A program made the position numbers and the translations under genes. Below, in pieces: positions 27,779-35,949 of a DNA stretch of 64,000 bases; position 1 is the first letter of the stretch; every line of letters starts with the position of its first letter. Source of the DNA: Rudaea cellulosilytica DSM 22992. Its GTDB lineage: Bacteria; Pseudomonadota; Gammaproteobacteria; Xanthomonadales; Rhodanobacteraceae. A model generated the notes under the pieces. The model saw nothing but the letters and a program-made list of their open reading frames with translations, was not told the DNA's origin and did not search any database. The stretch covers positions 62,001 through 126,000 of the forward strand of contig NZ_KB899241.1 in NCBI RefSeq assembly GCF_000378125.1. The letters run 5' to 3'.

Positions 27779-27976
27779 TTATTTGGTCAGGATCAACTTG
27801 CCGTTGCGCGTTTGGCGCAGTCGATACTCCTGGCCGAAATGCGTGATACGCACCTCCTGCGCATCGCCGAACAAAGTGCGGCTGTCGAACTGCCGTTGCG
27901 CCGGCACGGCTTGAGCGCGCACGACGGTGCGTAAGGAAGCATCGCCCGAAGGCAGCGGTAGGGTCGCAGTGTGCAT
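27779..27976 (-). CDS. hemP: hemin uptake protein HemP
   Basis: 65 residues. The C-terminal half, FDSRTLFGDAQEVRITHFG then EYRLRQTRNGKLILTK, is the HemP/HmuP signature (GxxxVxIxHxGxxYxLRxTRxGKLILTK). HemP-family proteins are small cytoplasmic factors needed for haem uptake or activation of haem receptor genes. ATG 27976 has GGAG 8-9 bases upstream. A Fur box lies just upstream. No haem receptor or transporter is adjacent. Confidence 0.92.
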   Translation of the reverse strand: MHTATLPLPSGDASLRTVVRAQAVPAQRQFDSRTLFGDAQEVRITHFGQEYRLRQTRNGKLILTK

Positions 27977-28002
27977 GACATGGCTCCGTGGCGAATTCGA
28001 TT

Positions 28003-28023
28003 AAATGATAATAATTCTCATTT
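28003..28023 (-). promoter_or_regulatory. Fur box upstream of hemP
   Basis: The 19-bp core AATGATAATAATTCTCATT is a near palindrome matching the Fur consensus (GATAATGATAATCATTATC style). It lies 27-47 bp upstream of the hemP start, where it would overlap the promoter. Predicts repression of hemP under iron sufficiency. Confidence 0.8.
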
Positions 28024-28195
28024 GCATGTCAAGCGGTTTTCACGCAATCGGCGTGGCCTGTAGGCCCGGCACCGCGTCCGGACAATGCGTATGGAGTGTG
28101 CAGTCCGTCTTGCAATTCTTTACACGAAGCGCTTCGACAACCGCGCTATGCATGCGCAAGAATGTCGCAACTCGTTGCGAACCCGCGGAGCTCCC

Positions 28196-29218
28196 GTGTC
28201 ACGCCAATTTATTGCGATCGCCCTTTGTGCCGTGGCGATCGCCGCGATCGCTTTCTACAGCGGACGCCGCAGCGCGCCGGCGCAAGGCAGCCTGACCGAA
28301 GCCAGAGCCGATGTAGAAAAAGCGGCCATTTCCGCGAAGGAAAAAATGCAAGGGACCGCGACGGCGAAAGCAAAACTCGCCGGAATGACAAGCAATCGCA
28401 TGCTCGACAGCGCCGTCTCCAACCCGAGCGAACATGCTCCGCTGCCCCCGGCGGGCACGCAGCTCAAGTCCATCCTCGCGGACCTTAAGGCGCGCGCAGA
28501 TGCCGGCGATGCCGACGCCGCCTCGCGCCTGTTCAAGGACATGCAAACCTGCGCCGAAGTGCAGCGCCTGAACCAGACGATGCCGGGCATGGCCAACCGC
28601 GTGCTCAACAATACGTCCAGCGATCCGCGCAGCGGGCGCATGCTCGATTTCGTCCAACGCAATCTCGATTTCACCAAGAACAATGCTGCGATGTGCGCCG
28701 ACCTCAGCGCCGACGACATGGCCAATCTCGTGCCTGCGACGCTGCAGGCCGCTCAGCTCGGGGACCCCCAAGCGGCGAACTGCTACGTCGGCGCTAACCT
28801 CAACAACTGGCCGGGGCTGGTCAACAATCCGCAGTGGGTGCAGGACTACCAGACCAATGCGCTCAATCTCGCCAACAGCGCCCTGCAGCAGGGCGACTGG
28901 TCGATGGCGATGCTGATGGCGCAGGCCTACGGCGGCAGTTCGCGCAACATGCTCAACCAGATCACCGGCACAAGCGCCGTACAGGCCTACACCTATGCGA
29001 AGCTGATGAGCCTCGGCCAGCCGACCGGCACGCAACAATCGCAACGCTCGACAAATGCATTGAGCAATTTTTCCGGCCAGTTGACGCCAGACCAGATCCA
29101 GGCGGCGGACCAGCAGGCGCAGCAGATGTATCAGCAGTACTTCAACAACACGCCGCGCCAGACCGGCCAGATCGCCAGCGCCAATCAGGCCTGCCAGGGC
29201 AGCGGACCGGGATTCTGA
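28196..29218 (+). CDS. membrane-anchored Sel1-like protein, paralogue 1
   Basis: 340 residues from GTG 28196 (GGAG upstream); an open extension to 28085 lacks a ribosome site. The N-terminal hydrophobic helix FIAIALCAVAIAAIAFYSG ends SGRRSAPAQ and should anchor the protein in the inner membrane or export it. The core contains LKARADAGDADAASRLFKDM and AAQLGDPQAANCYVGANL, short Sel1/TPR-like helical repeats with conserved Cys. The C-terminus is Gln-rich. Function unknown. The next gene is a clear paralogue in the same order and orientation. Confidence 0.75.
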   Translation: MSRQFIAIALCAVAIAAIAFYSGRRSAPAQGSLTEARADVEKAAISAKEKMQGTATAKAKLAGMTSNRMLDSAVSNPSEHAPLPPAGTQLKSILADLKARADAGDADAASRLFKDMQTCAEVQRLNQTMPGMANRVLNNTSSDPRSGRMLDFVQRNLDFTKNNAAMCADLSADDMANLVPATLQAAQLGDPQAANCYVGANLNNWPGLVNNPQWVQDYQTNALNLANSALQQGDWSMAMLMAQAYGGSSRNMLNQITGTSAVQAYTYAKLMSLGQPTGTQQSQRSTNALSNFSGQLTPDQIQAADQQAQQMYQQYFNNTPRQTGQIASANQACQGSGPGF

Positions 29219-29291
29219 CGCACAGCGACTTGCACGATGTCGGCGAAGTGCGCAGCATCGCCTCGCGAAGACGGGAATTCGAGGAGAGCGA

Positions 29292-30305
29292 ATGCGACGC
29301 CATCTCTGGGTCGTTGTGGCGATCATCGCGGCACTCGCTGCGGGTTGGTGGCTTGGACGGAACGCAGCACCGGCGCGCGGCTCGATCGTCGCGGAAAACG
29401 CTAATGCCGATATCGGCAGCCCTAGCGCAAACGCTCGACCGAACGCACCGAGGCGCGCAGCTGTACATGCGCAATCAGAGCTGCCGACGAAAATGGCAAG
29501 CGCCTCGAAACCACTGCCTCCGCCTGGCACGCCTTTGAAACAGACGTTCGAAGAACTGAAGGCGCGCGCTGATGCTGGTGATGCAGAAGCGGCGTCGCGG
29601 TTGTTTCAGGATGCCCAGCGCTGCCGGCGATTCCGGCAATTGATCCGCCGCACTCCGCAGATGGCCAAACGCTGGCTAGATGAAAAGAGCGATGGGGCCA
29701 CGGCGGAAGATCTGAAGATCACGGACGCGTTCCTCGGCATGGCGCAGTCACAACTGGAATTCCTTCGCAGCAATGCCGCGCTGTGCTCCGACGCGCCGGA
29801 GCAAGTCGATTCGTCGCTGCCGCTCGCGTTGCTTGCCGCACAACTCGGCGACTCAGCCGCCGCCAATTGCTATGTCGGAGGCGCGGACACTTTCGGCATC
29901 CCCAGCGGCGTGGTCGATCACCCGGAGTGGTTGTCCGAGTACAAGCAGAATGCCCTCGCCTACGCGGACGCTACTGTCGAGAAAGGCGACTGGACCATGG
30001 TCAGCCAACTCGCCTTGGCTTACGAGGGGAACGTTCCATCACTGCTCGGCCAGGTCACCGGAATCGATGCGGCAATGACCTATCGTTATCTCACGCTGAG
30101 TCGTCTCGGCGTGCAGGACAACAGTAGCGACAAGACCATCAGGTATCTCGACATGCGCCTCAAGACAATGGCGGAGAATTTGACCAACGAGCAGAAACTC
30201 GCCGCCGAGAACTGGGCACGCAACGCCTATCAAAGTTACTTCGCAAACAACAGGAAAAACGCGGCATATAACGGTTTCACTATCTGCCAATCGGACGGAC
30301 CGTGA
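29292..30305 (+). CDS. membrane-anchored Sel1-like protein, paralogue 2
   Basis: 337 residues, preceded by GAGGAGAGCG. An N-terminal anchor (HLWVVVAIIAALAAGWWLGR) is followed by the same blocks as the upstream gene: PPPGTPLKQTFEELKARADA, GDAEAASRLFQDAQRC, LLAAQLGDSAAANCYVGG and QVTGIDAAMTYRYLTL. The tandem copies are clearly homologous but diverged over most positions, so the duplication is old. The shared Cys residues (in the DAQRC, ALC and ANCYVG contexts) could form disulphides. No function can be assigned. Confidence 0.75.
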   Translation: MRRHLWVVVAIIAALAAGWWLGRNAAPARGSIVAENANADIGSPSANARPNAPRRAAVHAQSELPTKMASASKPLPPPGTPLKQTFEELKARADAGDAEAASRLFQDAQRCRRFRQLIRRTPQMAKRWLDEKSDGATAEDLKITDAFLGMAQSQLEFLRSNAALCSDAPEQVDSSLPLALLAAQLGDSAAANCYVGGADTFGIPSGVVDHPEWLSEYKQNALAYADATVEKGDWTMVSQLALAYEGNVPSLLGQVTGIDAAMTYRYLTLSRLGVQDNSSDKTIRYLDMRLKTMAENLTNEQKLAAENWARNAYQSYFANNRKNAAYNGFTICQSDGP

Positions 30306-30369
30306 TGAAAGAAGATCGGATGCGACGATAAGCCTCGTTGTGCGATAAGCCAGGTCGTCGATAAACTGC

Positions 30370-30505
30370 GCGCACTCCATCGGGGAGTAGTCAGCCGGGC
30401 TGATTCATAGCCCGGAGTTCCGCGTCAACACACTCGGGCGGCAGCTCGTGGCGCGGGAAACGCGATATCTTTCGCGCTCGACGAGACCTTTGGTTCGCTC
30501 GCGTC
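30370..30505 (+). promoter_or_regulatory. yybP-ykoY (Mn2+) riboswitch
   Basis: Contains the conserved elements in order: GGGGAGTAG (30382-30390), a GCCGGGC...GCCCGG hairpin, CGTCAACACACTCGGGC (30423-30439), and GACGAGACCTTTGG (30480-30493). These are the hallmark segments of the yybP-ykoY manganese-sensing riboswitch. It ends about 60-70 bp before a TMEM165/GDT1-family transporter start, exactly where this riboswitch is found in proteobacteria. Inferred: high Mn2+ turns expression on, probably by freeing the ribosome site. Confidence 0.88.
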
Positions 30506-30566
30506 GCACCAGCCGGGGCCGCGCGGGGGAATCATTGCGTCCACTGCCCCGGCTTCGGAGTTCTTC

Positions 30567-31127
30567 TTGGAAACCCTACTCATCTCCACGCTGACCGTCA
30601 CCCTCGGTGAAATCGGCGACAAGACGCAGCTGCTCGCGCTGATCCTTGCGGCGAAGTACCGCAAGCCTTGGCCGATCTGCCTCGGCATCCTCATCGCGAC
30701 GTTGTTCAACCATGCACTCGCCGGCGCGTTCGGCGCGATCGTGAGCGAATGGCTCTCGCCGCAGACTCTGCGCTGGATCGTCGCGATCAGTTTCCTCGCG
30801 ATTGCACTGTGGACGCTCAAGCCTGACAAGGCCGACGAGGACGAAGCCACGCACGGCAGTGCGCACGGCGTGCTGATCGCGACAGTGGCGAGCTTCTTCC
30901 TCGCCGAGATGGGCGATAAGACGCAGATCGCGACGGCCGTGCTCGCCGCGCAATATCATCCGCTCTGGCAGGTGGTCAGCGGCACCACACTCGGCATGCT
31001 GATTGCCGACGTGCCCGTGGTCTGGCTCGGTGCGCGCTTCGCGCACAAGTTGCCGCTGCGTGCGGCGCGCATCGGTGCGGCGCTGCTGTTCGCGGTGCTC
31101 GGAGTGTGGATTCTCGTGGGCCTGTGA
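30567..31127 (+). CDS. TMEM165/GDT1 (UPF0016) family Mn2+ exporter
   Basis: 186 residues with about six membrane helices and the two diagnostic motifs ExGD(K/R)(T/S): GEIGDKTQLLAL near residue 15 and AEMGDKTQIATAVLAA near 115. The family exports Mn2+ (MneA-type in Vibrio and Xanthomonas) or exchanges Ca2+/Mn2+. The start is TTG 30567; no better start fits the first helix. The upstream Mn2+ riboswitch strongly supports manganese efflux as its job. Confidence 0.92.
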   Translation: METLLISTLTVTLGEIGDKTQLLALILAAKYRKPWPICLGILIATLFNHALAGAFGAIVSEWLSPQTLRWIVAISFLAIALWTLKPDKADEDEATHGSAHGVLIATVASFFLAEMGDKTQIATAVLAAQYHPLWQVVSGTTLGMLIADVPVVWLGARFAHKLPLRAARIGAALLFAVLGVWILVGL

Positions 31128-31128
31128 T

Positions 31129-32568
31129 TCAGCGCCAGACGAACGTCGCCACGCTGCGCGCGGGCATCTCGTAGGTGAACGCGCGCCCTGTCCCTCGTGC
31201 GACGAAACGTTGCGCCGACGGCGACGAATTCGCGACGATCATCACGAGCGAGCCGTCGTCGGCGTTGCGAAACACGACATTGTCGACGTCGTTGCGGCCT
31301 TCGCTCGACTCGACCCGCCGCGCATCAGGGCGAACGAAGCGGCTCGCGTGCGCGAGGGCGACATAGTCGACGGTGCGCGTGAAGTTTCCCGTCCTCGAAT
31401 CGATCGTGACGAGGCCGCGGCAATTCTTGCATCCGCCCGCATGCGGGCCGTGGTTTTCATCGAGTGCGAGATTCCATAACAACACGCCGCGCGACCAGCC
31501 GCGCACCGATCCGATCAGCAGGCGGCGCGTGATCGTGAGCAGGCCGTCGTCCTTCATCGGCTTCCAGTCGCCGCCTGAGCATTCGGTGAGATAGGCGTCC
31601 TTGTCCGGATACGCGTCGTGCACGCGCGTCTGTGCATCGACATAGCCCGCATAGCAATGCCAGGCGACTGCGGCGACGTAGCGATTCGCTGGCGGATCGG
31701 CGAGCACGGCCAGCGGCTCCGTCTCGATGTCCCAGTTGTGATCCCAGTCGAAGATCAGCGGCGGCCGTTCGCGCTTCGCCAGTTCAGGTCCGAGATGCTC
31801 GCCGATCAGCAGCCGCCGCGCGCCCGCGCTGAGCAACATGCTCGGATAGTCGGGCGGGTTGAAGCGCGGCTCATTCTGCACGGTCAACGCGAAAATCGGC
31901 ACGCCTGCGGCTGCCATCGCGTCGACGTATTTGACGAGATAGTCGGCAAAGGCGGCATGGTATTCGTACTTGAGCGTTCCATGCAGCAGGCTGTCGTTGG
32001 TCTTCATCCACGCCGGCGCGCTCCACGGCGAAGCCATGACCTTCAACTGCGGATTGATCGCAAGCGCCGCGCGAACGACGGGCAACACTTGCTCGGCGCC
32101 GGTGTCGGCGATTTTCGGCGCCAGCGAAAAATGGGCGAGCGCCGGATCGGCCTGTCCCGGCGGCATGTCGTCCAGGCTGTAGTGCGCACGCGAGAAGTCC
32201 GAGGCGCCGATGGTCAGGCGCGTGAAGTCGATGCCGAGGCCGCCGTCGCCGCGCGCGAACAGTTCGTGCAGCAGCTTGTCGCGCTGCGCGGCATCCATGC
32301 GCTTCTCGATCAACCATGCGGATGAATCGGTGATCGCCGCGCCGAAGCCGATCATCGCCTGATGACGCTTGTCTGCATCGATATCGATGATGGTGCTTGC
32401 ATTCGTCGAGACGTCGAATGCGAGATCAGCTTCGCGCGCCAGTTGTTTTTCGCCATTCGCGGTGCTCAGCCAGACTTGCACCGACGCGCGCTTCGGCAGT
32501 CGCGGAGCGGTTGCGCAGGCGGCCAACGCGAGAATGCACAGAGCTGACAGGGCGCATTGGACTTTCAT
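31129..32568 (-). CDS. GH30-family glycoside hydrolase, lipoprotein
   Basis: 479 residues from ATG 32568; TTG 32580 is an alternative. MKVQCALSALCILALAAC is a lipoprotein signal with lipobox LAAC. GH30 features: MIGFGAAITDSSAWL near the N-terminus, ASPWSAPAWMKTN, acid/base Glu in LTVQNEPRFNP (about residue 233) and nucleophile Glu in YLTECSGGDW (about 329), spaced as in the family. GH30 enzymes cleave beta-glycosides including beta-1,6-glucan and glucosylceramide. Divergent from the TonB receptor gene, with a LacI-type operator just upstream of its start. Exact substrate is not readable. Confidence 0.88.
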   Translation of the reverse strand: MKVQCALSALCILALAACATAPRLPKRASVQVWLSTANGEKQLAREADLAFDVSTNASTIIDIDADKRHQAMIGFGAAITDSSAWLIEKRMDAAQRDKLLHELFARGDGGLGIDFTRLTIGASDFSRAHYSLDDMPPGQADPALAHFSLAPKIADTGAEQVLPVVRAALAINPQLKVMASPWSAPAWMKTNDSLLHGTLKYEYHAAFADYLVKYVDAMAAAGVPIFALTVQNEPRFNPPDYPSMLLSAGARRLLIGEHLGPELAKRERPPLIFDWDHNWDIETEPLAVLADPPANRYVAAVAWHCYAGYVDAQTRVHDAYPDKDAYLTECSGGDWKPMKDDGLLTITRRLLIGSVRGWSRGVLLWNLALDENHGPHAGGCKNCRGLVTIDSRTGNFTRTVDYVALAHASRFVRPDARRVESSEGRNDVDNVVFRNADDGSLVMIVANSSPSAQRFVARGTGRAFTYEMPARSVATFVWR

Positions 32569-32582
32569 CTGGATAGTCAAAA

Positions 32583-32596
32583 TGGAAACGTTCCCA
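32583..32596. promoter_or_regulatory. LacI-family operator, GH30 side
   Basis: TGGAAACGTTCCCA, a 14-bp palindrome with one mismatch and the central CG typical of LacI/GalR operators. It lies 15-28 bp upstream of the GH30 ATG, where bound repressor would block transcription or initiation. The probable regulator is the LacI-family gene at 37966. Confidence 0.65.
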
Positions 32597-32746
32597 ACTT
32601 AAACCTGCCCGGAATATAGCAAAACCGGGAAGCGGCACGCGGCGCCCCGATTGGTCCGCGGCCGATTCCGAACCGCATTGAGGCCAGGAATTTGCTGCGC
32701 CGCACGGTGACGTTCGGTTACATCTCGTGCATATTCCGCGGCGAAA

Positions 32747-32762
32747 TTGGTAACGTTTCCAA
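32747..32762. promoter_or_regulatory. LacI-family operator, TonB-receptor side
   Basis: TTGGTAACGTTTCCAA, a 16-bp palindrome with one mismatch pair and the same AACGTT core as the site at 32583-32596. The centres are 165 bp apart. It lies about 170 bp before the receptor start, suggesting a long leader or an upstream promoter. Confidence 0.65.
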
Positions 32763-32932
32763 AAATTCTTTCTTGTTGCGAGGAAAGGGCAAGACGGGGA
32801 TGCGCGCCGGCACCTGCCGCGCACCGCATGAAACGCAAATGTTTATTCCTGCGATCGTCCGTGGTCGCGAAGATAAAAAGCGGCCAGCCTTGGTCGCACT
32901 CTTCAATTTATAAACACCTTGGGAGAGCACCG

Positions 32933-35900
32933 ATGATTCATTCCAGCACGTCGCGCACGTCCATCACGCAGGCCCGCAGGCTGCGCAAACGTCCGCTCGC
33001 TGTCGCGTGCGCGACCGCGCTTTTTCTCGTCGCGTCATCGGCAATTGCCGCCGACGAATCCACAGGCGCGATGGCAGCCGGCGGCGCGACCTCGGCCTCA
33101 GCGCCCGCCGACCAGGCGCAATCCGGTACCACGCCGGATCAGGGCAAACCCGCCGACCTGAAGAAGGGCACGGGAGATGATGCCGCCGCCACTCTCGACA
33201 CGATCAAGGTAACCGGCATCAAGGGCAGTATCCAGAGTGCGTTGTCGGTCAAAGAGAACCTCGACAGCATCGCCGAAGCGATCGCGCCCGAGGACCTCGG
33301 CAAACTGCCCGATCTGTCGATTGCGGAAAGCCTGGCGCGTCTGCCCGGCCTCGCAACCCAGCGCGTCGACGGCCATGCCGAATACATCTCGATTCGCGGC
33401 CTGTCGCCCGATTTCGTCGGCACCACACTGAATGGTCGCGAGCAGGCGTCCACGGGCGAGAACCGCGGCGTGCAGTTCGACCAATATCCCGCCGAACTCA
33501 TGGGCGGTGCGGTCGTCTACAAGGTGCCCGATGCCACCGTCATCGGCCAAGGTTTGTCCGGCACGATCGATCTGCACACGATTCATCCGCTCGACTTCCA
33601 GGAAATGACGATGGCCGCGAACGTACGCGGCGAGCACACGACCAATGGCAATCTCAACCCCGGCAGCGGCGTCGGCACCAACGGCAATCGCCTGAGCTTC
33701 TCGTTCGTCGACCAGTTTCTCGACCGCACGTTGGGCGTAGCGTTCGGCGTTGCCCATCTGGATTCGCCCTCGCAGGAAAAGCAGTATCAGGCGTGGTGGT
33801 GGAGCATGAACAACGGCGCCGGCAGCATCGAGCAGAACTGGGGTGGACCGCACACGCTTGGAATGCCTGACGGCGTGCTTTCCGAGGAAGGCATGCAGCT
33901 TCGCGCGCAATCGCAAGGCCAGGTGCGCGATGGCGCCATCGGCATCATCGAATGGGCGCCGAACGATCGCTACCATTCGACGCTCGACATCTACTACTCG
34001 AAGTTCGATCAGGAGAAATACAAGAACGGTCTGCAGTGGTCGAGCAGCCCATGGGACGGCATCGCCTTCTCCAACGTCGGTACATCGCTCGGCGGCCCCT
34101 ACCCGATCGCCACGTCGGGCACGATGGACGGCCTGCAGCCGATCATGCAGAACGAGTACACCAAGGAGAAGGACTATCTGTTCTCCGCGGGCTGGAACAA
34201 CCGCTTCGAATTCGACAACCAGTGGCAGGTGACTGCCGATCTGTCGTACTCGCGGGCGAAGGTCAAGCTGCACGACGCCTATGCGTTCACCGGCCTCGCC
34301 AACGGCGCTTTCCTTTCGACCAACTTCTCGATGCCCGCCGGCACCGGCTATCCGACGTTCACGCCCGCCACCGACCTGTCGAATCCGGCCAACGTCGTTT
34401 TCGCCGACCCGACCAACTACAGCTACAACGGCCGCGCCGAGTACGACAGCCAGAAAGACGAGATCAAGGCATTCCGTCTCGAAGCCTCGCATCCGCTGGG
34501 TTGGATTTTCGGCGGCATGAACTTCGGCTTCGACTACTCCGAGCGCACAAAGTCGAAGCAGGCCGACGTGTTCTTTGCCTATCTCAACGGCAACGGCTGC
34601 TCGACGTCCTATGGCGGTCCCACTGCGAATCCTCAATGCCAGAACGCGCCGTACAACCCGCACGACTACGTGCCGATCGGCAACCCCGACGGCAGCACCT
34701 CGCTCGCCTATGGCGGCATCGGTGGCATTCCGTACTACGACGTGTTGTCTGCCGTTGCCAACCAGTTCTATCTCATTCCCAAGAGCGGCCAGAACGACTG
34801 GAACCGCAATTATTCGGTCACTGAAAAGGTGCCGCTCGCCTACGTCAAACTCAACATCGATACCTCGCTTTGGAACATTCCGGTTCGCGGCAACATCGGT
34901 GGCCAGTTCGTGCGCACGGAAGTGTCTTCGACCGCCATTCAAAGCAACGGCGATACCTACATCGGCACGCTCCGCGGCAGCGATTCATACAACAAGTTCC
35001 TGCCCAGTCTCAACCTGGTCGGCGACCTCGGCGATCGCACCTACCTGCGCTTCGGTTTGGCCAAAACGATGGTGCGTGGACGCATCGACGATGAGAAGAT
35101 CGCCTCATCCGCTTACGTGAGCCCTTGCGGCGGGACGCCACCGAACGCACAGTGTGCTTCTGTCGGCAACGATCCCACCAAGGGCACCTGGAGCGGCAGC
35201 GGTGGCAACATCTTCCTCAGGCCGTGGGTCGCCGTCGGCACCGATCTCTCGTTGGAGAAATATTTCGGCGAGGCCAGCTATCTCTCGGCGGCCGTCTTCA
35301 ACAAGAACCTGCTGACCTACATCTACAACCAGACAGTCGACAATTACAACTTCGCGGGATACACGAACCCGACGCCGAACATCGCGGCGATTTCCACGAT
35401 CGGTGTCAACACGATTCCTGAGAACGGAACCGGCGGCAGCATCCAGGGCGTCGAACTGGCCGCGGCGCTCGAAGGAAAGTTGTTTTCATCCTGGCTGGAT
35501 GGCTTCGGCATCCAGGGCAACTTTTCCTACAACAAGAGCAAGATTCCGACGAGTTCGATCGCTGCAATTCCCGGTGGTCCGACCACCTTGCCGGGTCTGT
35601 CGGCGAAAACTGCCAACGTCACCATCTACTACGAGAAGAATGGTTTCTCGGCACGTCTCGCCCAGCGCTATCGCTCCGAGTTCACTGGTGAAGCGGTCGC
35701 GTTGTTCGATCAGATCGGCTACACCAAGATCCTCGCCGACAAACAGACAGACTTCCAGGCCGGCTACGACTTCCAGGAAGGCAGGCTGAAAGGACTGTCG
35801 GTGCTCCTGCAAGTCAACAACGTGACCGATTCGCCCTACCGTACGCAACAGGTCTCGGGCTTGCCCAATGGCGTCTCGGTAGCGCGACCGCTCGAATACG

Positions 35901-35947
35901 ATACCTATGGCCGCACGATTCTGCTTGGACTGAACTACAAGCTGTGA
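32933..35947 (+). CDS. TonB-dependent outer-membrane receptor (carbohydrate type)
   Basis: 1004 residues from ATG 32933, with GGGAGAG upstream. Signal peptide to about residue 40 (RPLAVACATALFLVASSAIA). A TonB-box-like segment LDTIKVTGIKGSIQSAL precedes the plug domain: AIAPEDLGKLPDLSIAESLA, RLPGLATQRVDG and YISIRGLSPDFVGTTLNGRE, hallmarks of the large receptors for oligosaccharides in Xanthomonadales. The protein ends RTILLGLNYKL, a normal barrel terminus. It overlaps or abuts the GH3 gene and sits within a glycoside-hydrolase cluster, so it likely imports the released glucan oligosaccharides. Confidence 0.93.
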   Translation: MIHSSTSRTSITQARRLRKRPLAVACATALFLVASSAIAADESTGAMAAGGATSASAPADQAQSGTTPDQGKPADLKKGTGDDAAATLDTIKVTGIKGSIQSALSVKENLDSIAEAIAPEDLGKLPDLSIAESLARLPGLATQRVDGHAEYISIRGLSPDFVGTTLNGREQASTGENRGVQFDQYPAELMGGAVVYKVPDATVIGQGLSGTIDLHTIHPLDFQEMTMAANVRGEHTTNGNLNPGSGVGTNGNRLSFSFVDQFLDRTLGVAFGVAHLDSPSQEKQYQAWWWSMNNGAGSIEQNWGGPHTLGMPDGVLSEEGMQLRAQSQGQVRDGAIGIIEWAPNDRYHSTLDIYYSKFDQEKYKNGLQWSSSPWDGIAFSNVGTSLGGPYPIATSGTMDGLQPIMQNEYTKEKDYLFSAGWNNRFEFDNQWQVTADLSYSRAKVKLHDAYAFTGLANGAFLSTNFSMPAGTGYPTFTPATDLSNPANVVFADPTNYSYNGRAEYDSQKDEIKAFRLEASHPLGWIFGGMNFGFDYSERTKSKQADVFFAYLNGNGCSTSYGGPTANPQCQNAPYNPHDYVPIGNPDGSTSLAYGGIGGIPYYDVLSAVANQFYLIPKSGQNDWNRNYSVTEKVPLAYVKLNIDTSLWNIPVRGNIGGQFVRTEVSSTAIQSNGDTYIGTLRGSDSYNKFLPSLNLVGDLGDRTYLRFGLAKTMVRGRIDDEKIASSAYVSPCGGTPPNAQCASVGNDPTKGTWSGSGGNIFLRPWVAVGTDLSLEKYFGEASYLSAAVFNKNLLTYIYNQTVDNYNFAGYTNPTPNIAAISTIGVNTIPENGTGGSIQGVELAAALEGKLFSSWLDGFGIQGNFSYNKSKIPTSSIAAIPGGPTTLPGLSAKTANVTIYYEKNGFSARLAQRYRSEFTGEAVALFDQIGYTKILADKQTDFQAGYDFQEGRLKGLSVLLQVNNVTDSPYRTQQVSGLPNGVSVARPLEYDTYGRTILLGLNYKL

Positions 35948-35949
35948 CG

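Noticed and set aside
33098-34942. 614-codon frame antisense to the TonB receptor
   Set aside because: Compositional shadow of a GC-rich gene; no motif or ribosome site.
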